A stretch of DNA of 64,000 bases from Polytrichum commune (taxonomy: Eukaryota; Streptophyta; Polytrichopsida; Polytrichales; Polytrichaceae), in the NCBI GenBank assembly GCA_950295325.1, contig OX485808.1:19116527-19180526 (forward strand). Reading direction: 5' to 3'. Made by a program: the position numbers and the translations under genes. The notes beneath the pieces were generated by a model. It saw only the letters and a program-made list of their open reading frames with translations. It made no database searches and had not been told where the DNA came from. Below, one piece after another: positions 1 to 11,024 of the stretch; the first letter of the stretch is position 1, and every line of letters starts with the position of its first letter.

Positions 1-519
1 CCACAAACACGAGTCGATGTACAAGCTTCGGAGCCTAGTCTTTTGGGAAATGGAGAGGTTCGAGAGGAGTTTGATGTGGACGACCATTACGTGGGGCCGG
101 CTAGTAGTCGTCCCCCACCATCTTTCCGCATTGCAGTGGATTGTCATAAAGGTTATATGCTCATTTTGCGTCTTGGAGACGAGACATATGCAAAGCCAGT
201 GTGGGTGGCAAGAGCTTTGTCCAAACCCAATTTTGTAACTTCCAGCCCTCATTTTCGACAAATATAAGTGGAGTACTATCGACCGACAGCAAGGAATGAA
301 GATGTGATTCGGCATTATACAGGCTGGGATACAAACCCTAACTTTCGGTGGAAGGTGGATTCTGAGCACAGTCCATCTTGGGTAGATACAGATTCCATAT
401 TCATAGCATGGAAACCACGGAAAAACCATAGTGGATCAGTGTCCATCCCTCAAAAGTACATAACTTTTGCAAAAGACAACCTTGCTCGGATTGCACAAGA
501 AGCAACCCACGTTGAATGA
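1..519 (+). pseudogene. C-terminal fragment of a DUF7869-type transposase, broken
   Basis: The frame is open from base 1 and closely matches the C-terminal ~170 residues of the transposase gene ending at 41135. Shared blocks include NGxVREEF, HYVGP, VDCHxGY, the FRQI/VEY junction, GWDTxxNF, AWKPRK and FAKDNLARIA. An in-frame TAA at 265-267 falls exactly between FRQI and VEY, so this copy is inactive. The N-terminal part lies outside the window. The family carries an RNase H-like fold believed to act in DNA transposition; that is family knowledge, and this fragment lacks the catalytic region. The protein ends at the TGA at 517-519, and its 3' tail (1011-1049) also matches the other copy. Confidence 0.85.
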
Positions 520-1180
520 GAAGTTGGTAGGATTGTGTTAGCATGATTATATTTTAATACGTAATTATAGCAATATAAATTACACATATGTGTGCTCTTC
601 AAAATTGGGGCAGAGTTTGGGTAGAACTTACGAATACTATATTGTTTGGAGTTGGATGAATATCCATTTACTATATTTCAAAAAAAATGAAGTTCATCTT
701 ATTATTATGTTTGGGACTATATTGTCGAATGAAGAAATATGCATTTATTACATGCACTTTGTATGTTGCAATGTCTATATTCTATTGTGCATGCTAATAA
801 TAGAAATCATTTTATATGTTTTTTGGGTGAAACTTGTTTGGAGTGCTCTACCCAATGTGTTTTTGTTGATGAAGTTGGTGTCGAGTGCTCTACCATATGT
901 GCTTATGTCCACACATCATAGATTTGGGATATTAGAACATATAATATAATTGAGATTGTTGACAATATAGTTTCGGGCCTCTTCAAGTTCTTTGATCCAT
1001 ATATTAATTTGAGACTAGAGAAAGTCTCAATTTAACGAATATAGTGTTAACTACATTAAATGTTTAAATCCTCAAATATGGCCCCACATATATAACCAAT
1101 TACCGACCCTACACCTCATTTCAGGCAATCAAATATGTTCAAAACACTTTCAATTCAGAAACTCGAGCCCACACCTAATT
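520..1180. other. No gene seen; 3' flank of the DUF7869-type fragment
   Basis: AT-rich sequence. The open frames here (for example around 590-949) are low-complexity, hydrophobic by base composition and have no recognisable motif. The only structured part is the tail at 1011-1049. Confidence 0.6.
1011..1049 (+). repeat. Conserved 3' tail of the DUF7869-type element (copy at left edge)
   Basis: A GAGACT...AGTCTC stem is followed by TTTAACGAATATAGTGTTA. The same order is found at 41503-41541 downstream of the second copy (GAGACTTT-CA-AAAGTCTC, then ATTAACGAATATAGTGTTA). Sequence beyond this point differs between the two loci, so this is a candidate 3' end of the element. No matching inverted copy was found at the 5' side. 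Confidence 0.6.
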
Positions 1181-1760
1181 TCAGATTTGTCAAAAATGGG
1201 CACCTATCCCACCCTCTTGGTTCCGAGAGGGTGCCGATTTCACATTAATGTCAAACCAAAATCCACATAATCACCTACAACTGATTTCAGAAACTACACT
1301 ATTTGATCACCTAGCCCATCCTCTCGGTTCCGAGAGGGTGCCCCATTTCAGATATTTATCAAACCACAATCTACATCTAAATTCTGAATCCTCACAAATT
1401 GGCCACCCACCCCACCCTCTCGGTTCCGAGAGGGTGCCCCATTTTGATACAAAACTCACATTCAAACCTACGCTTGATTGCAGAGAGGGTGCCCAATTTC
1501 ACACTATTTCAAATTCATATGCGGATTGGTTTCAAATTCATATGCGGATTCGTATATCAAATATGTTCAAAACACTTTCAATTCAGAACTCGAGCCCACA
1601 GCAGTTTCAGATTTGTCAAAAATGGCCACCTAGCCCACCCTCTTGGTTCCGAGAGGGTGCCCATTTCAGATATATATCAAACCCAAATCTAAACCTGAAA
1701 TCTGAAATCTCACATAATGGCCATCTAGCCCACCCTCTCGGTTCCGAGAGGGTGCCCCAT
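1180..1760. repeat. Repeat family A: tandem units with a TCTCGG-TT-CCGAGA dyad
   Basis: Five imperfect units, roughly 95-225 bp apart, each carry a dyad CCTCTCGG-TT-CCGAGAGG (about 11-bp arms, 2-nt centre) at 1210-1233, 1318-1340, 1413-1436, 1636-1659 and 1731-1754. Two copies have CTTGG for CTCGG in the left arm. Between dyads are phrases such as AAAATGGCCACCTAGCCC and ATCAAACCCAAATCTA. The dyad core is shared with the satellite at 20.5-26.7 kb. Open frames across this region are repeat-derived. Confidence 0.85.
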
Positions 1761-1794
1761 TTCACATTAATATCAAACCCAAATCTACACCTGA

Positions 1795-2150
1795 AATCTG
1801 AAATACCACCTGATTCCGAGTCTACACCTGATTTCAGAAACTTCAAATATGGTTTTGGGTTTTGCTTCCCACCAGATTCCTTGTCTACACCTGATTCCAG
1901 AAACTTCAAATATGCTCCCGAACACTTCCCACCAGAATCCGAGTCTACACCTGTTTTCAGAAACTTCGAATATGGTCCCCAACACTCCACACCAGATTCC
2001 GAGTCTACACCTGTTCTCCGAAAGTTCGAATATGGTACCGAACTCTTCCCACCTGATTCCTAGTCTACACCTGATTTCAGAAATTTTAATTATGATTCCT
2101 ATTCCCACCAGATTGCAAGTCTACACCTGATTTCAGAAACTTCGAATATG
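1795..2150. repeat. ~60-bp tandem repeat
   Basis: Six units of about 60 bp each contain a form of GATTCCGAGTCTACACCTG followed by TTTCAGAAACTTCRAATATGG. Unit starts are near 1811, 1875, 1935, 1995, 2055 and 2111. The array adjoins repeat family A and lies 5' of the MULE-like gene; it may be subterminal sequence of that element. Confidence 0.85.
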
Positions 2151-2356
2151 GTGCCAAATACTATTGAGCCAGAAACTGGACCCAACACCCTAAAGTGTAC
2201 CGAGAGGCCGCCCCTTCAGGTCTTCCCATCCGACCGTCATTTCGAATCTTCATTCCCCCCGCCCAATCAGAAACTCGAGCCCGCCCTAATTTCAGATTTT
2301 TCTAATATGGCCCAAATAATAACAAAATCTGCCCACCCTATACGACGTGACACAAA

Positions 2357-2755
2357 TCAATATCTCAGTTTTACTTCAATTGTCATATGTGACATCCAAT
2401 ACAAGCTTACTGTGCTGATTGAGTCTTCTCTTGTCTCTTCCCTTGAGTTGCTCTGATTAGAATTGGTGCGATGCTCGCTCTCTGCCATTGATGGTGCGCG
2501 TGAACCACTGTCGTCCCCTTCTTCCTCGATTGGTTTCAAATTCATATGCGGATTCGTAGATCCTATCTCATCCACATGACACTGCTTGCTTAAATCTGAA
2601 GGAGTCCCTCTTCCCTCTATGCTCGTTAGATCTTTTTTCTTAAGTTCTCTCCGTTTCCTTTGTTTCGAAGTGCTGAAACTCGTGCCTCCCTTTCTCCTCT
2701 TCCGCTTTGTGGCTACATCGATTGTGGGAACTGTATTGTCACTTGGTTCCTTCAT
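2357..2755 (-). CDS. Hypothetical basic protein, divergent from the MULE-like transposase
   Basis: A 132-codon ORF that starts at an ATG 200 bp from the transposase start and reads away from it. The N-terminal third is rich in Lys/Arg (KRKRRKGG, KQRKRRELKKK), which looks like a nuclear localisation signal, followed by a Ser/Glu-rich stretch. No known domain was recognised. The 199-bp gap between the two starts would be a shared promoter; a TATACT is near 2860. It could be an accessory gene of the element or a chance ORF. The C-terminus runs into repeat-like sequence, so the true end may differ by splicing. Confidence 0.4.
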   Translation of the reverse strand: MKEPSDNTVPTIDVATKRKRRKGGTSFSTSKQRKRRELKKKDLTSIEGRGTPSDLSKQCHVDEIGSTNPHMNLKPIEEEGDDSGSRAPSMAESEHRTNSNQSNSREETREDSISTVSLYWMSHMTIEVKLRY

Positions 2756-2954
2756 GTGTACGTCCCGGTCCCCCAGTAATTCCCTTACTCTTGCTCTCTA
2801 CTCTCTATGCATCGCTCTACTCCACACCAAAAAGGACCATTCATTCACCTTCTCTTGTTTTTATACTGTGGGTAGATGATATTTAGGGTTTTGCGATGCC
2901 TAGGGTTTAAGTTCCCTTAGTGGACGTCTTTTACTGTGCTCTTTCTCTTTCTCC

Positions 2955-5900
2955 ATGGCTTCCTCATCCACTGTGCCCTCTGTGTCAGAAATGGTTGAGC
3001 TCCGTGCCAATGGCCTCGGAATCCCTATTCTTTTCCCCATAGATGCAAATGGTTTTGCATCTGTCTCTTCACTTCACCTCAGTATCAGATTCTCATTGCA
3101 AGATAGTACAATCTGGGTCAAACGCGAGATTTATGATACTGCTACTTCTCTTTTGTCATTGACCATGCGTGAGAATCCTAGGGTTGCCGACAGCGGCTCG
3201 TCAATGTGGGAACTCTGCGCTGGTAAATACAGGGTGTACGGACTCCCATGTCCTTCCACGAATGTATCCGCAAATATCCGTACCCCTCCCCATTCCTCTG
3301 CGTCCACTTTCTATACTCCTCCCTTGGTCAATGTTAAGACTGAGCCCGGTACGCAGACTGTCATACATCTTTCCGATTCCTCCGACGGTGATGATCCCCC
3401 CGTTTCCACTCCCATTCACAAGCCATCCCCATCCTCCGTCCGTTCCACCTTTGTTACCCCGCCTCCTCCGTCTCCTCTTCCTCCCTTTCCAGGCAAACCC
3501 CCGAATTCCATGCTTCAATGTCTACGTTCCCTAGCTTCCATGCCTGGTAGGGAGAACATCCTCAAGAAGCTGGATTATGACACCTTACAAATTGAGGAGG
3601 TCAATTTCCTCCCCCCTCGCTTTGATGGTGATATTATGTTTGTCCTGCCCCCACTCGGTGTCTCTTCCTCTCATAAGAAGGCACAATCCATGGACGGCAT
3701 GGACAAACGCTATGACGGCCATGTTTGGACTAAGACCCAGACCACCAATATCACCAATGACATGGGCCTTGCTTTTCGCTCCTCCAGTTGTGTTGGCCAC
3801 CTCCAATGCCAAAATCCTCTTTGCGATTACCTACAACGTGCTCATCGGACTTCCTCGGTCAATGATACTGATTTCGACGGATTCACCAAGGAGCCCTTCC
3901 CCATTGGTGGACCCTTGCCTTTGGGATCCACTCTCATATGCCGGATATGTAAGGAGCCACCCAAATGCATTGCACCATGTCATGCCAAAATCTTCTACGT
4001 CCACGGCAAAGGCACCACTCAGCGTGCTTGTATTCATCTGGGCAACCATCATCATCCCGTCAAGGTTGGCAATTGCAGAGATAGCCAACAGCGCATCGAC
4101 GCCCTCATCGAGGAGCACGTCGAGCGGACGCCCCAAGCCACTCATAGCAAAATAGTCCTCGAAGCCAGCAAGGACCTTGTGGGTGAGTTCCTCCTCCGCA
4201 ATGATAGTGATCCTCATCACCTTCTCTCGTTGGAAGAACTTGAACCAGTTTTTGATCGTTGCAAGGAGTTGAATTCCCCCCACCTCCGTAACAAGGTTAC
4301 CAATTTCAAATACTTACGTAGGTTAGGGGTTATGGATGGAATCGCCAAACTTCGAGGTGTCAGCAACTGGGCCTATGTCCAGCGTAATCAATTTCCGGGC
4401 CAGGGTGACGAAAAGGACAAAGTTTTCGTTTTCAAGATGTCCGAGGTTGGCCCTGGTAGTGGGGTCGACTTGGTTAAGCGTATGCAACCTGGTGGGGATC
4501 TCGAGCATGCTTGGATGATGTCTGACCATGTCAAACGCGTCGCCAAGTGGACCACCATGGCCTGCCACGTATACGACGGTACCTACCAGCGCATCATGAC
4601 CATCGCTTGCTGCGACTTCCAATCCGAGGACAAGGATGCTCAAGTTCTTTTCTGGCAGAACCTCAACCAAGTCATGGCCCGGCACGGTGTCCCACATCCA
4701 AACTTCATTGGCTTCATGGCAGACAGTGCCCAAGCCAATTGGAACGCTGTGCGAATTGTGTATGGTTCAGGAGATCCTAAAGTTCCACTGGAAGGCCGTG
4801 AACGCACTTGTTATTTTCATTGGAAACAATCGCTCGAGAAACATACAAAATCGTATATTAAACATGAGTTACAAGACCAACATAGACACCTTTGCCTTCA
4901 ATATCAAAATGCGTCGTCTATGGAAGAGGCCGAGACTAGGTACCTAGCTATCAAGGCTTGGTGGTCTTCGTCGAATTGTACAAGTGAAGACGGTCTCAAG
5001 CACCTCCAGCTATGGCTTGCTTTTTGGCACTTCCGCTACCTTCAATGGGGTGGTTTCATGGAACTGGTACATCTCCCTTCTCTTTCTTTCTTGTTTTTTC
5101 CTTTCATTATTTTCATGTTTCTGTGCTCGCTCTAATACTCCATTTTTTCAATCAGGAAAAGGTATTGACCCCAGACCAGTTGGCCGAGATGCCGTCGTGC
5201 AATCTTGCGGAGTCCGTCCACAACAAGTGGCTTCAAGCCTCCGGCAACAAGGGTGGAGACCTATACGTTGCTACCGTGGACGACTACATTCGCGCCTTCT
5301 TACAAGTTGTTGCATACTTCCAATTCCTTAAAGGTGGAGTTGGCGGTGATGGTCCAAGCAAAGAAGAACTCAAGCTTAGGGGAGCTCAACGTCGAGCTCA
5401 GCGTACTGGCGACCCCACAGTGTTGCAGAAGGTGTGATCACTCCAATTGGCGATGATGGCGAGACCCACCGCCCCGATACCGTCAACTTCTCTCGCCCTC
5501 CCCCCGCGAAGCGCATCACTCGATCTCAACCTGTATCACTACCTACTATCATTGAGGAGTCTTCCCCGTGTGTTCAAGAGGTTCAAGTGCTTTCTCCAGC
5601 AGGAATTGGTTTTCAGCGTGTCACTGCCGTACAAGAAACTAAAGTAGATGTCTCTCTTTGGCATATTGCCCGCATACCCCATACCTCAGGAAAGTCTTGT
5701 TGGGCTAATCATGCTGGCACGAAGAAGAAGTGCACCGCAAGAATCATCACCAATAATAAGAGCGTCCCTGCACCGACCTACACCGGTATGTGGCATCATT
5801 ACACACTCCAAGCGGAGAAGCGAATGGAATTCGTCTTTTGCCCAGATGACATCGAGCATTGTGTAAAGGACCCTCGTCGGAAATGGGTCATACCGTTCTC

Positions 5901-6525
5901 TGCTGATGATCAGAAACCTCCTATTCCCCCAATTTGGCCCGTCAAGATTGGGACCAACCTCACCCGTTCGGAGATCTTCGCGCTTGAAAACGCAGGTTTT
6001 CAATTCCCACCAAAGGAACACATCACACCAACTCGACTCTTCACCAATTCCGCTCCCCCACTGGATATGTCTGGAATCCGTATTCCAGACAACCCAGACT
6101 TCATCCCTCCGACAAGATTGTCCAAGGTTGTTCGACGATCCACCAGCGCACCTTCGGCAAAGCAGAGGCAGATGGTTGCCTCTGCTGAAGCTATGCATGG
6201 TACTGTTCTGAAGTTAACAATGATCCCTCAACCGGGATTTGGTTGCATTATCACTCTGCAGTCCAAGGCAGAACCGCAACCCCCCATCTACCAAGTGACA
6301 GTCAGTTCTCTTCCAGAGTGCAATTGCGCATTTTTCTTGGATATGATTTCCAAGTTCGGCCGCAAACGAAATCCTTATCTGAATTGTAAGCATCTCTATT
6401 ACATCTTCATCAAGGTTTCTAATTTGGATCCTGAAGTGAATTTGTTCATTCACACCCCGACCTTTAGCTTCAATGAAGTCAAACTCATCCTCGAAGGGGG
6501 TCTTTTGACACATTCTATTTCCTAG
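2955..6525 (+). CDS. MULE-like transposase (copy 1), two exons, one frame change
   Basis: Predicted DNA transposase acting on its own element in the nucleus. Exon 1 (2955-5066, 704 codons) starts at an ATG in MASSSTVPSVSEM. It has a Pro/Ser-rich region, a Cys/His finger near residues 328-372 (CxxC, then CxH and GNHHHP) resembling the WRKY-GCM1 fingers known in MULE proteins, and a DDE-like core: D541 in YDGTY, D590 in MADSAQANW, C-x-FHW after it, and Glu candidates at 657-660. Intron 5067-5155 is phase 0. Exon 2 (from 5156) ends with a SWIM zinc finger, CNC...CKH, near 6319-6396. Around 5434 the frame changes (TGA at 5435-5437); compared with copy 2, about 30 codons are missing here. So it is either mildly broken or has an unrecognised splice. 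The rest is open, much better preserved than copy 2. MULE assignment is by motif reading, not by search. Confidence 0.85.
5067..5155 (+). other. Phase-0 intron in MULE-like transposase copy 1
   Basis: The 89-nt intron starts GTACAT after ...MEL, has a branch-like TCTAATAC near 5131-5138 and ends TTTTTTCAATCAG. The exon frames join as MEL/EKVLTPDQLAEMPSCN. Copy 2 has an intron at the same codon boundary (12469-12571), which confirms it by comparison. Confidence 0.9.
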
Positions 6526-6696
6526 AATTCATCTCAGCCTACCAATACATTGGGTCCTACTAGACGTGCCAATTGTGAACATCATGTGAACTCATAATTG
6601 TTTGCTATAATAAATAAAATCCCATGCATTGTTTTTATTCCCTTCAAGATCTTTTATTACAATACGGAATTGTATCAAGCATGCCTACTATATCTA
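6526..6696. other. Short spacer between convergent ORFs
   Basis: This 171-bp gap holds the 3' end of the transposase transcript; an AATAAA-like run (AATAAATAAAAT) near 6610-6621 is a possible poly(A) signal. Confidence 0.5.
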
Positions 6697-7239
6697 TCAA
6701 CTATACTTCCGTGTTTTCATCCTCCTACATGCTTCGGACTTCTTTTCATCGTCCCTTCTTGATGGAGGTGGACCCTGTCGAAGCAAATCAACGTACGAAA
6801 CCGTTTTATCCCTCATTCGATCCTTCAATGGACGACGATGCGGTGATAATCCTCTCATTCTATTGCGAAACGACAAAGACCTCGAAGATTCGCCTACCAT
6901 CTTGACTTCCTGCTCCGTGTCAATTGCCTTGTCTTCATTCAAATTAGCCGCATCATTTGCCTCACTATTCATGCACCTTGTTTCCTCCTTCTCCTGCACA
7001 TCACCTTGCTTTTTATCTTTTTTTGCATATCGTTTCTGCTCCTCCTGCATCCTCCACCTCCATGCTTGTGTGGACTGCGAAAATGGAATGAGCTCGTAGT
7101 CATCACTATGTTGATTTCCAGCACCTATGTCATGTTTCGACGATGTATTAAAGGGAACATGGGGATCTCCTAGACTTCTAATATCTTTCTCCCATCCTAG
7201 GCCAGCAAACATGTCTCTCTCCTCTCCCATTGTGTGCAT
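6697..7239 (-). CDS. Hypothetical 180-residue charged protein, convergent with the MULE-like transposase
   Basis: ORF from ATG at 7239 (MHTMGEERDMFAGLGW). It is hydrophilic, with a Lys/Glu/Gln-rich middle (RMQEEQKRYAKKDKK) and a basic C-terminal half (SLSFRNRMRGLSPHRRPLKDRMRDK). No known domain was recognised. It ends 172 bp from the transposase stop and faces it. Autonomous MuDR in maize also has two convergent genes, so a second element-encoded protein is conceivable, but that analogy rests on position only. Copy 2 has no visible equivalent at 9-11 kb. Confidence 0.5.
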   Translation of the reverse strand: MHTMGEERDMFAGLGWEKDIRSLGDPHVPFNTSSKHDIGAGNQHSDDYELIPFSQSTQAWRWRMQEEQKRYAKKDKKQGDVQEKEETRCMNSEANDAANLNEDKAIDTEQEVKMVGESSRSLSFRNRMRGLSPHRRPLKDRMRDKTVSYVDLLRQGPPPSRRDDEKKSEACRRMKTRKYS

Positions 7240-7907
7240 ATGTCTCTACATCCGTATTGGATGCGAGTATAACTTATGTCCTCATTTATATACAGCTGAA
7301 GATAATATCACAAACAATCATTGTTGGAGTCCAAGTTCTAGAGTTGACTCACACATAGGACAAAGACAAAATTGATGGAATAAAAATGAAGCAAGTTGAT
7401 CGTCCTTTGTATTTTGATTGACTCATTCTTCAATTATACCAACCTCCATATAATTATTCTCATTCGTTCTTTCTTGGTTCATCATTGGTTTTATCATATA
7501 CTTTTATGTTTTATCTTAATTTTATCTCCTCCTGATTTCCAAATGTAATGAGACCCTTTCAAATTCAGGGCCTTTTGATTTATTTTTTGACCTAAATATT
7601 CCACGGAAATAGGTCACAATTTTATTCCATTTAAAGAGAATCCAGAATATACTGAGAATATTCAATACTTTTAAAAAATACTTCTAAATTTGGTATGAGA
7701 AGTTTACTAAATTTAATTCCTTTCCGCTCTCCGCTCTCCGCTCTACGCTCACATAGTTGTGTCGTCCGCAGTCCAGCCTCCGAACGCTTCACCCTCACCA
7801 GCTGGCTCAATAAGGCTAAGCAACATGTTGACACTCCCTTTGCGTAACCCCCTTCATCCCCAACATCTAGCCGTCGCCTTGACAATTGCATATTTGAGCT
7901 GCCCCCC
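7240..7907. other. No gene seen
   Basis: AT-rich to 7720, then C-rich with a repeated CCGCTCTCCGCTCT near 7730-7745. Small open frames have no recognisable motif. The sequence before 7908 continues directly into 9019 once the LTR insertion is removed. Confidence 0.5.
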
Positions 7908-9018
7908 TGTGAGGCCAAACCACCGATCCTTATGCGTCCTAGTCCGGGTGAGGGCGTGGGTCTCACATTCATATTCGTCCTAGTTTAATCCTTCCACCAT
8001 CATTCCTCCCCATCACATTACACATCCATTTGGTCACACCAATTTATTCCATATCATGAGTACAAACGTTAACAAACGTTTTTCTATATTATTGCTCTCT
8101 TAACACCCCCTATCAACACCCCACACAAGTGCACACCCGATTACACGGATAGCTAATTATCTAGCTAACCCATCCTTCTAAGCTTAGGTGACTAGACATA
8201 ACTAACCCATCATTCTAATCTCCCCTAAGCCCAGCTCTGTCGCAGCTCCTCTAAGTCCAGCTCTACCGCAGCTCCCCTAAGTCCAGCTGTTGTCGCAGTT
8301 CCTCTAAGTCCAGCTCTGCCGCAGCTCCCCTTAGCCCAGCTCTGCCGCAACTCTCTAAGTCCAGCTGTTGTCGCAGCTCCCCTAAGCCCACTGCTGTCGC
8401 AGCTCTCTAAGTCCAGCTGCCGCAGATCCTCTAAGCCCACTGTTGTCGCAGCTCCCCTAAGCACACTTCTGTCGCAACTCCTCTAAGCCAACTGCTGTCG
8501 CAGCTCCCCTAACTCCACTGTTGTCGCAGCTCCCCTAAGCCCACTGTTGTCGCAGCTCTCTAAGCCAATTGTTGTCGCAGCTCCCCTAAGCCCAGCTCTA
8601 CTCTCTACGCTCCCTCTAACCAGCTCTACTCTCTACAACAACACACAAAAAAAAAAACCAAAAACCAAAAACCAAAAACCCGAGGAGGGCTTAACCCCTT
8701 ACCTCTCCCCTACATAATAGGACCTTATCCTATCCACTAAACCCTCATCCCCTAAACCAACAAGATAGATCCCAATTCAAACACTTAAACCCAAGGACCT
8801 TCCCCTTGATTCATCAAACACTACTCACTTAACCAAAACACTCCTTAATGCCACTAAGCTTCTCATTAACCACACAAAATAAACTTAAGGCCTAAAACAT
8901 AAATCCACACCAAGCCTCACTCTTTTTATATTTTTTGATATTTCAATAATGACCTCAAACGCAATTCTAAATAAATTCTAAGCATAAAACAAATATGAGC
9001 AACCATTTTGGGCTCATA
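7908..9018 (-). mobile_element. Solo LTR, large LTR family (family 2, short variant), TSD CCCCC
   Basis: 1111 bp, begins TGTGAGGCCAAACCACC and ends TTTTGGGCTCATA. Flanked by CCCCC at 7903-7907 and 9019-9023. The ends match the nested copy at 60475-63799 and, more distantly, the copies at 18930, 47069 and 60897. Orientation is inferred from those with TATA and AATAAA signals. A ~30-bp tandem repeat fills 8220-8600. The TSD is in a C-run, so by itself it is weak, but the ends are family-conserved. Confidence 0.8.
8220..8600. repeat. ~30-bp minisatellite inside the solo LTR
   Basis: About a dozen units of the type CTCCCCTAAGCCCAGCTCTGYCGCAG. The open frame on the minus strand here (LRGAATTAGL-like) is a product of the repeat. 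Confidence 0.85.
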
Positions 9019-11024
9019 CCCCCCACCCCACCTGCTTGCTACCAGCTACCGAATCCGGAATTCCAATGTCAAATCCTCACCAATGCCCCCACGGTCTGCA
9101 ATCGCAATGCTAGTCCGGCAGCTTCCCTAATGTTCAGAGTTGGTCTCTTCGACTGCCCTATGAAATTCTGCCCTCGTGCCCTTTTAGCCTGAATTCATCA
9201 CCTTTGGCGGCGACTCTAGTTTTTGATTTCAAGTCCAGCTCAATTGCAAAATGGGGGGTTGCTTATGAGAGTTCGGTACTGAACCCTTCCTTCATGGTGC
9301 CTTCATTCAGTGCAGTGTGGTTGCGGCTGCGCTGGGTCACCTTAGCTACCATAAGTCGGCAATCGGTGAGGCTTCACCAACGCCGGCCTCCCAGAATCTC
9401 CCCTGCCTCATTTTCCAGCTTTCTGCCTCAACCTCCCATCCCAGCTGCCGCTTCGGCAACTTATTCTATATGTGGCCAACATCACCCCCCCTAGCCCTCG
9501 GTCGTCACATTGTTTTTTTTTGGGCAGCGCCTCCTCTCACAGCCACACCTCATGTTTTCGACCGTTCCAGCAAAGAGTGGGAGTCGCCTCCCTGACGGTT
9601 CCTCGACCCCTCCACTCCGAAGCCTCTCCCCTGATCCGGAAATCAAACCCCTGATCCATAATTTGGGAGCCCCCCCCATCCTAAAACAAATAGCAACCTA
9701 GCCTAATGTCACCCATCACACCTACCTAAAAGAACTATCACCCTTGGCTTAAACCGATTCAAGACGAAGCTATTTTGCGAGCGGTGAGCAGTGAGCGGTA
9801 ATTTCCGAGATATTTTGATTAAAATGTTATTTTAAGCAGCAAGTTTATGGTATTTTTGGACTAAATTTATTTTCTAAACTTAGTGAACAGTGTGACCTAT
9901 GACCGTGGACTCGGGGGAGGCACTCCCTTGTATATTTTGCATACACCTGCGATAATGACCTATTAAAATGGGGGCTATTTACCTATGAGAAAGGATTATA
10001 AGGGATGCTAATTTTTAAAATAATGGTAAATTATTGTGATTATTTGCACCCTATTGGTAATTATAAATTCTTGGATGGTTGATTTTATGGTACCCTATAT
10101 TACTTATATGTCCAGGCTTCCGGTGGTGATTGCTTGATTGTTTTCGATTGTTTGGAAGCCGAATCCTCCGATTGTTCCAGGGCCTCGGAGAAGCAAAGTG
10201 CCACTCTTGCACCAAGTTGAGGTTTGCCAACTAGGGTTGACGGAGGCGGGGGCGAGAGAGGGCGGGAGCAGAGTCCGGGGAGTTCTGTAGAGGAAACGGC
10301 TAATTGCCGAGCTTTCTGGAGGTAGCTCGGATTTTTCAATTTTTACCCGAGAGTGGGCCTAGAGAGTGCAAAATTTATCGGCTGATAGCCCCCATTTCCT
10401 AATGTATTTAGGCAATTAGCCGGCATTTTTTTTTCATTTATGCAATTTCCGAAAGGTCTAAGGTGGGGCCGGTTTTATATTTTGGTGGCAAAGTATTTAA
10501 TTTTTGAAACTATCGCTTTTTCTCCATGCTATTTTATATGTACCACTTAGGTAATTTAATCATGTTTTGTCAAATGCTATATTACATATAATCATGTTTC
10601 ACAATCCCAAAGCACCCTATACTACATCTAATAATTTTACAATTTTACGCCAAATTTTTATACAAGACCCTATATTTTATCGCACGTAGTTCCTACGTTT
10701 TTCGCCAGTGCCCCCCCCGAGACCGTGGACAATTAAGGGCTCTGATACAGGAAAAAATGTTATTGTATCAGTGAAAAATATGGTTTAGGGTGTTAAATTG
10801 AACATTTGGAACTAATATCAGTAATAAATATGGGTTTGTCTCAAGTCAAACACGTACTGTTTTAGTATAATGAGAATTAGTGGTACTCTAAAAAGGTCAC
10901 GCAACTTTGGAACAACGAAATACATGTGGTGCGTCAAATGTCTTGTAGTGGCCCTTTTAGTCTCACTACATCATGATTATAACAAATCTTGCATACATAT
11001 GTTACTTTAAAGAAACAGAAAACT
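9019..11024. other. No gene recognised; possible 3' flank of MULE-like copy 2
   Basis: The stretch 9019-9710 is C/T-rich with several short open frames on both strands but no family motif. 9780-10780 is AT-rich with an A/T-run background. A 79-codon minus ORF at 10100-10339 has no recognisable feature. No terminal inverted repeat of the MULE-like element could be identified. Confidence 0.5.

Noticed and set aside
590-949. 119-codon ORF after the DUF7869 fragment
   Set aside because: AT-rich low-complexity frame in the 3' flank, not present in the other copy.
1248-2063. 271-codon plus-strand ORF and its minus-strand partners
   Set aside because: Made of repeat family A and the 60-bp tandem repeat; peptide repeats follow the DNA repeat, and no start context or domain is present.
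4323-4733. 136-codon minus ORF, and similar ORFs opposite the transposases
   Set aside because: Shadow of the MULE-like coding strand.
7725-9800. CCGCTCTCCGCTCT (7730) and GAGCGGTGAGCAGTGAGCGG (9779) as terminal inverted repeats
   Set aside because: Similarity is limited to GAGCGG words and does not extend; no target duplication found.
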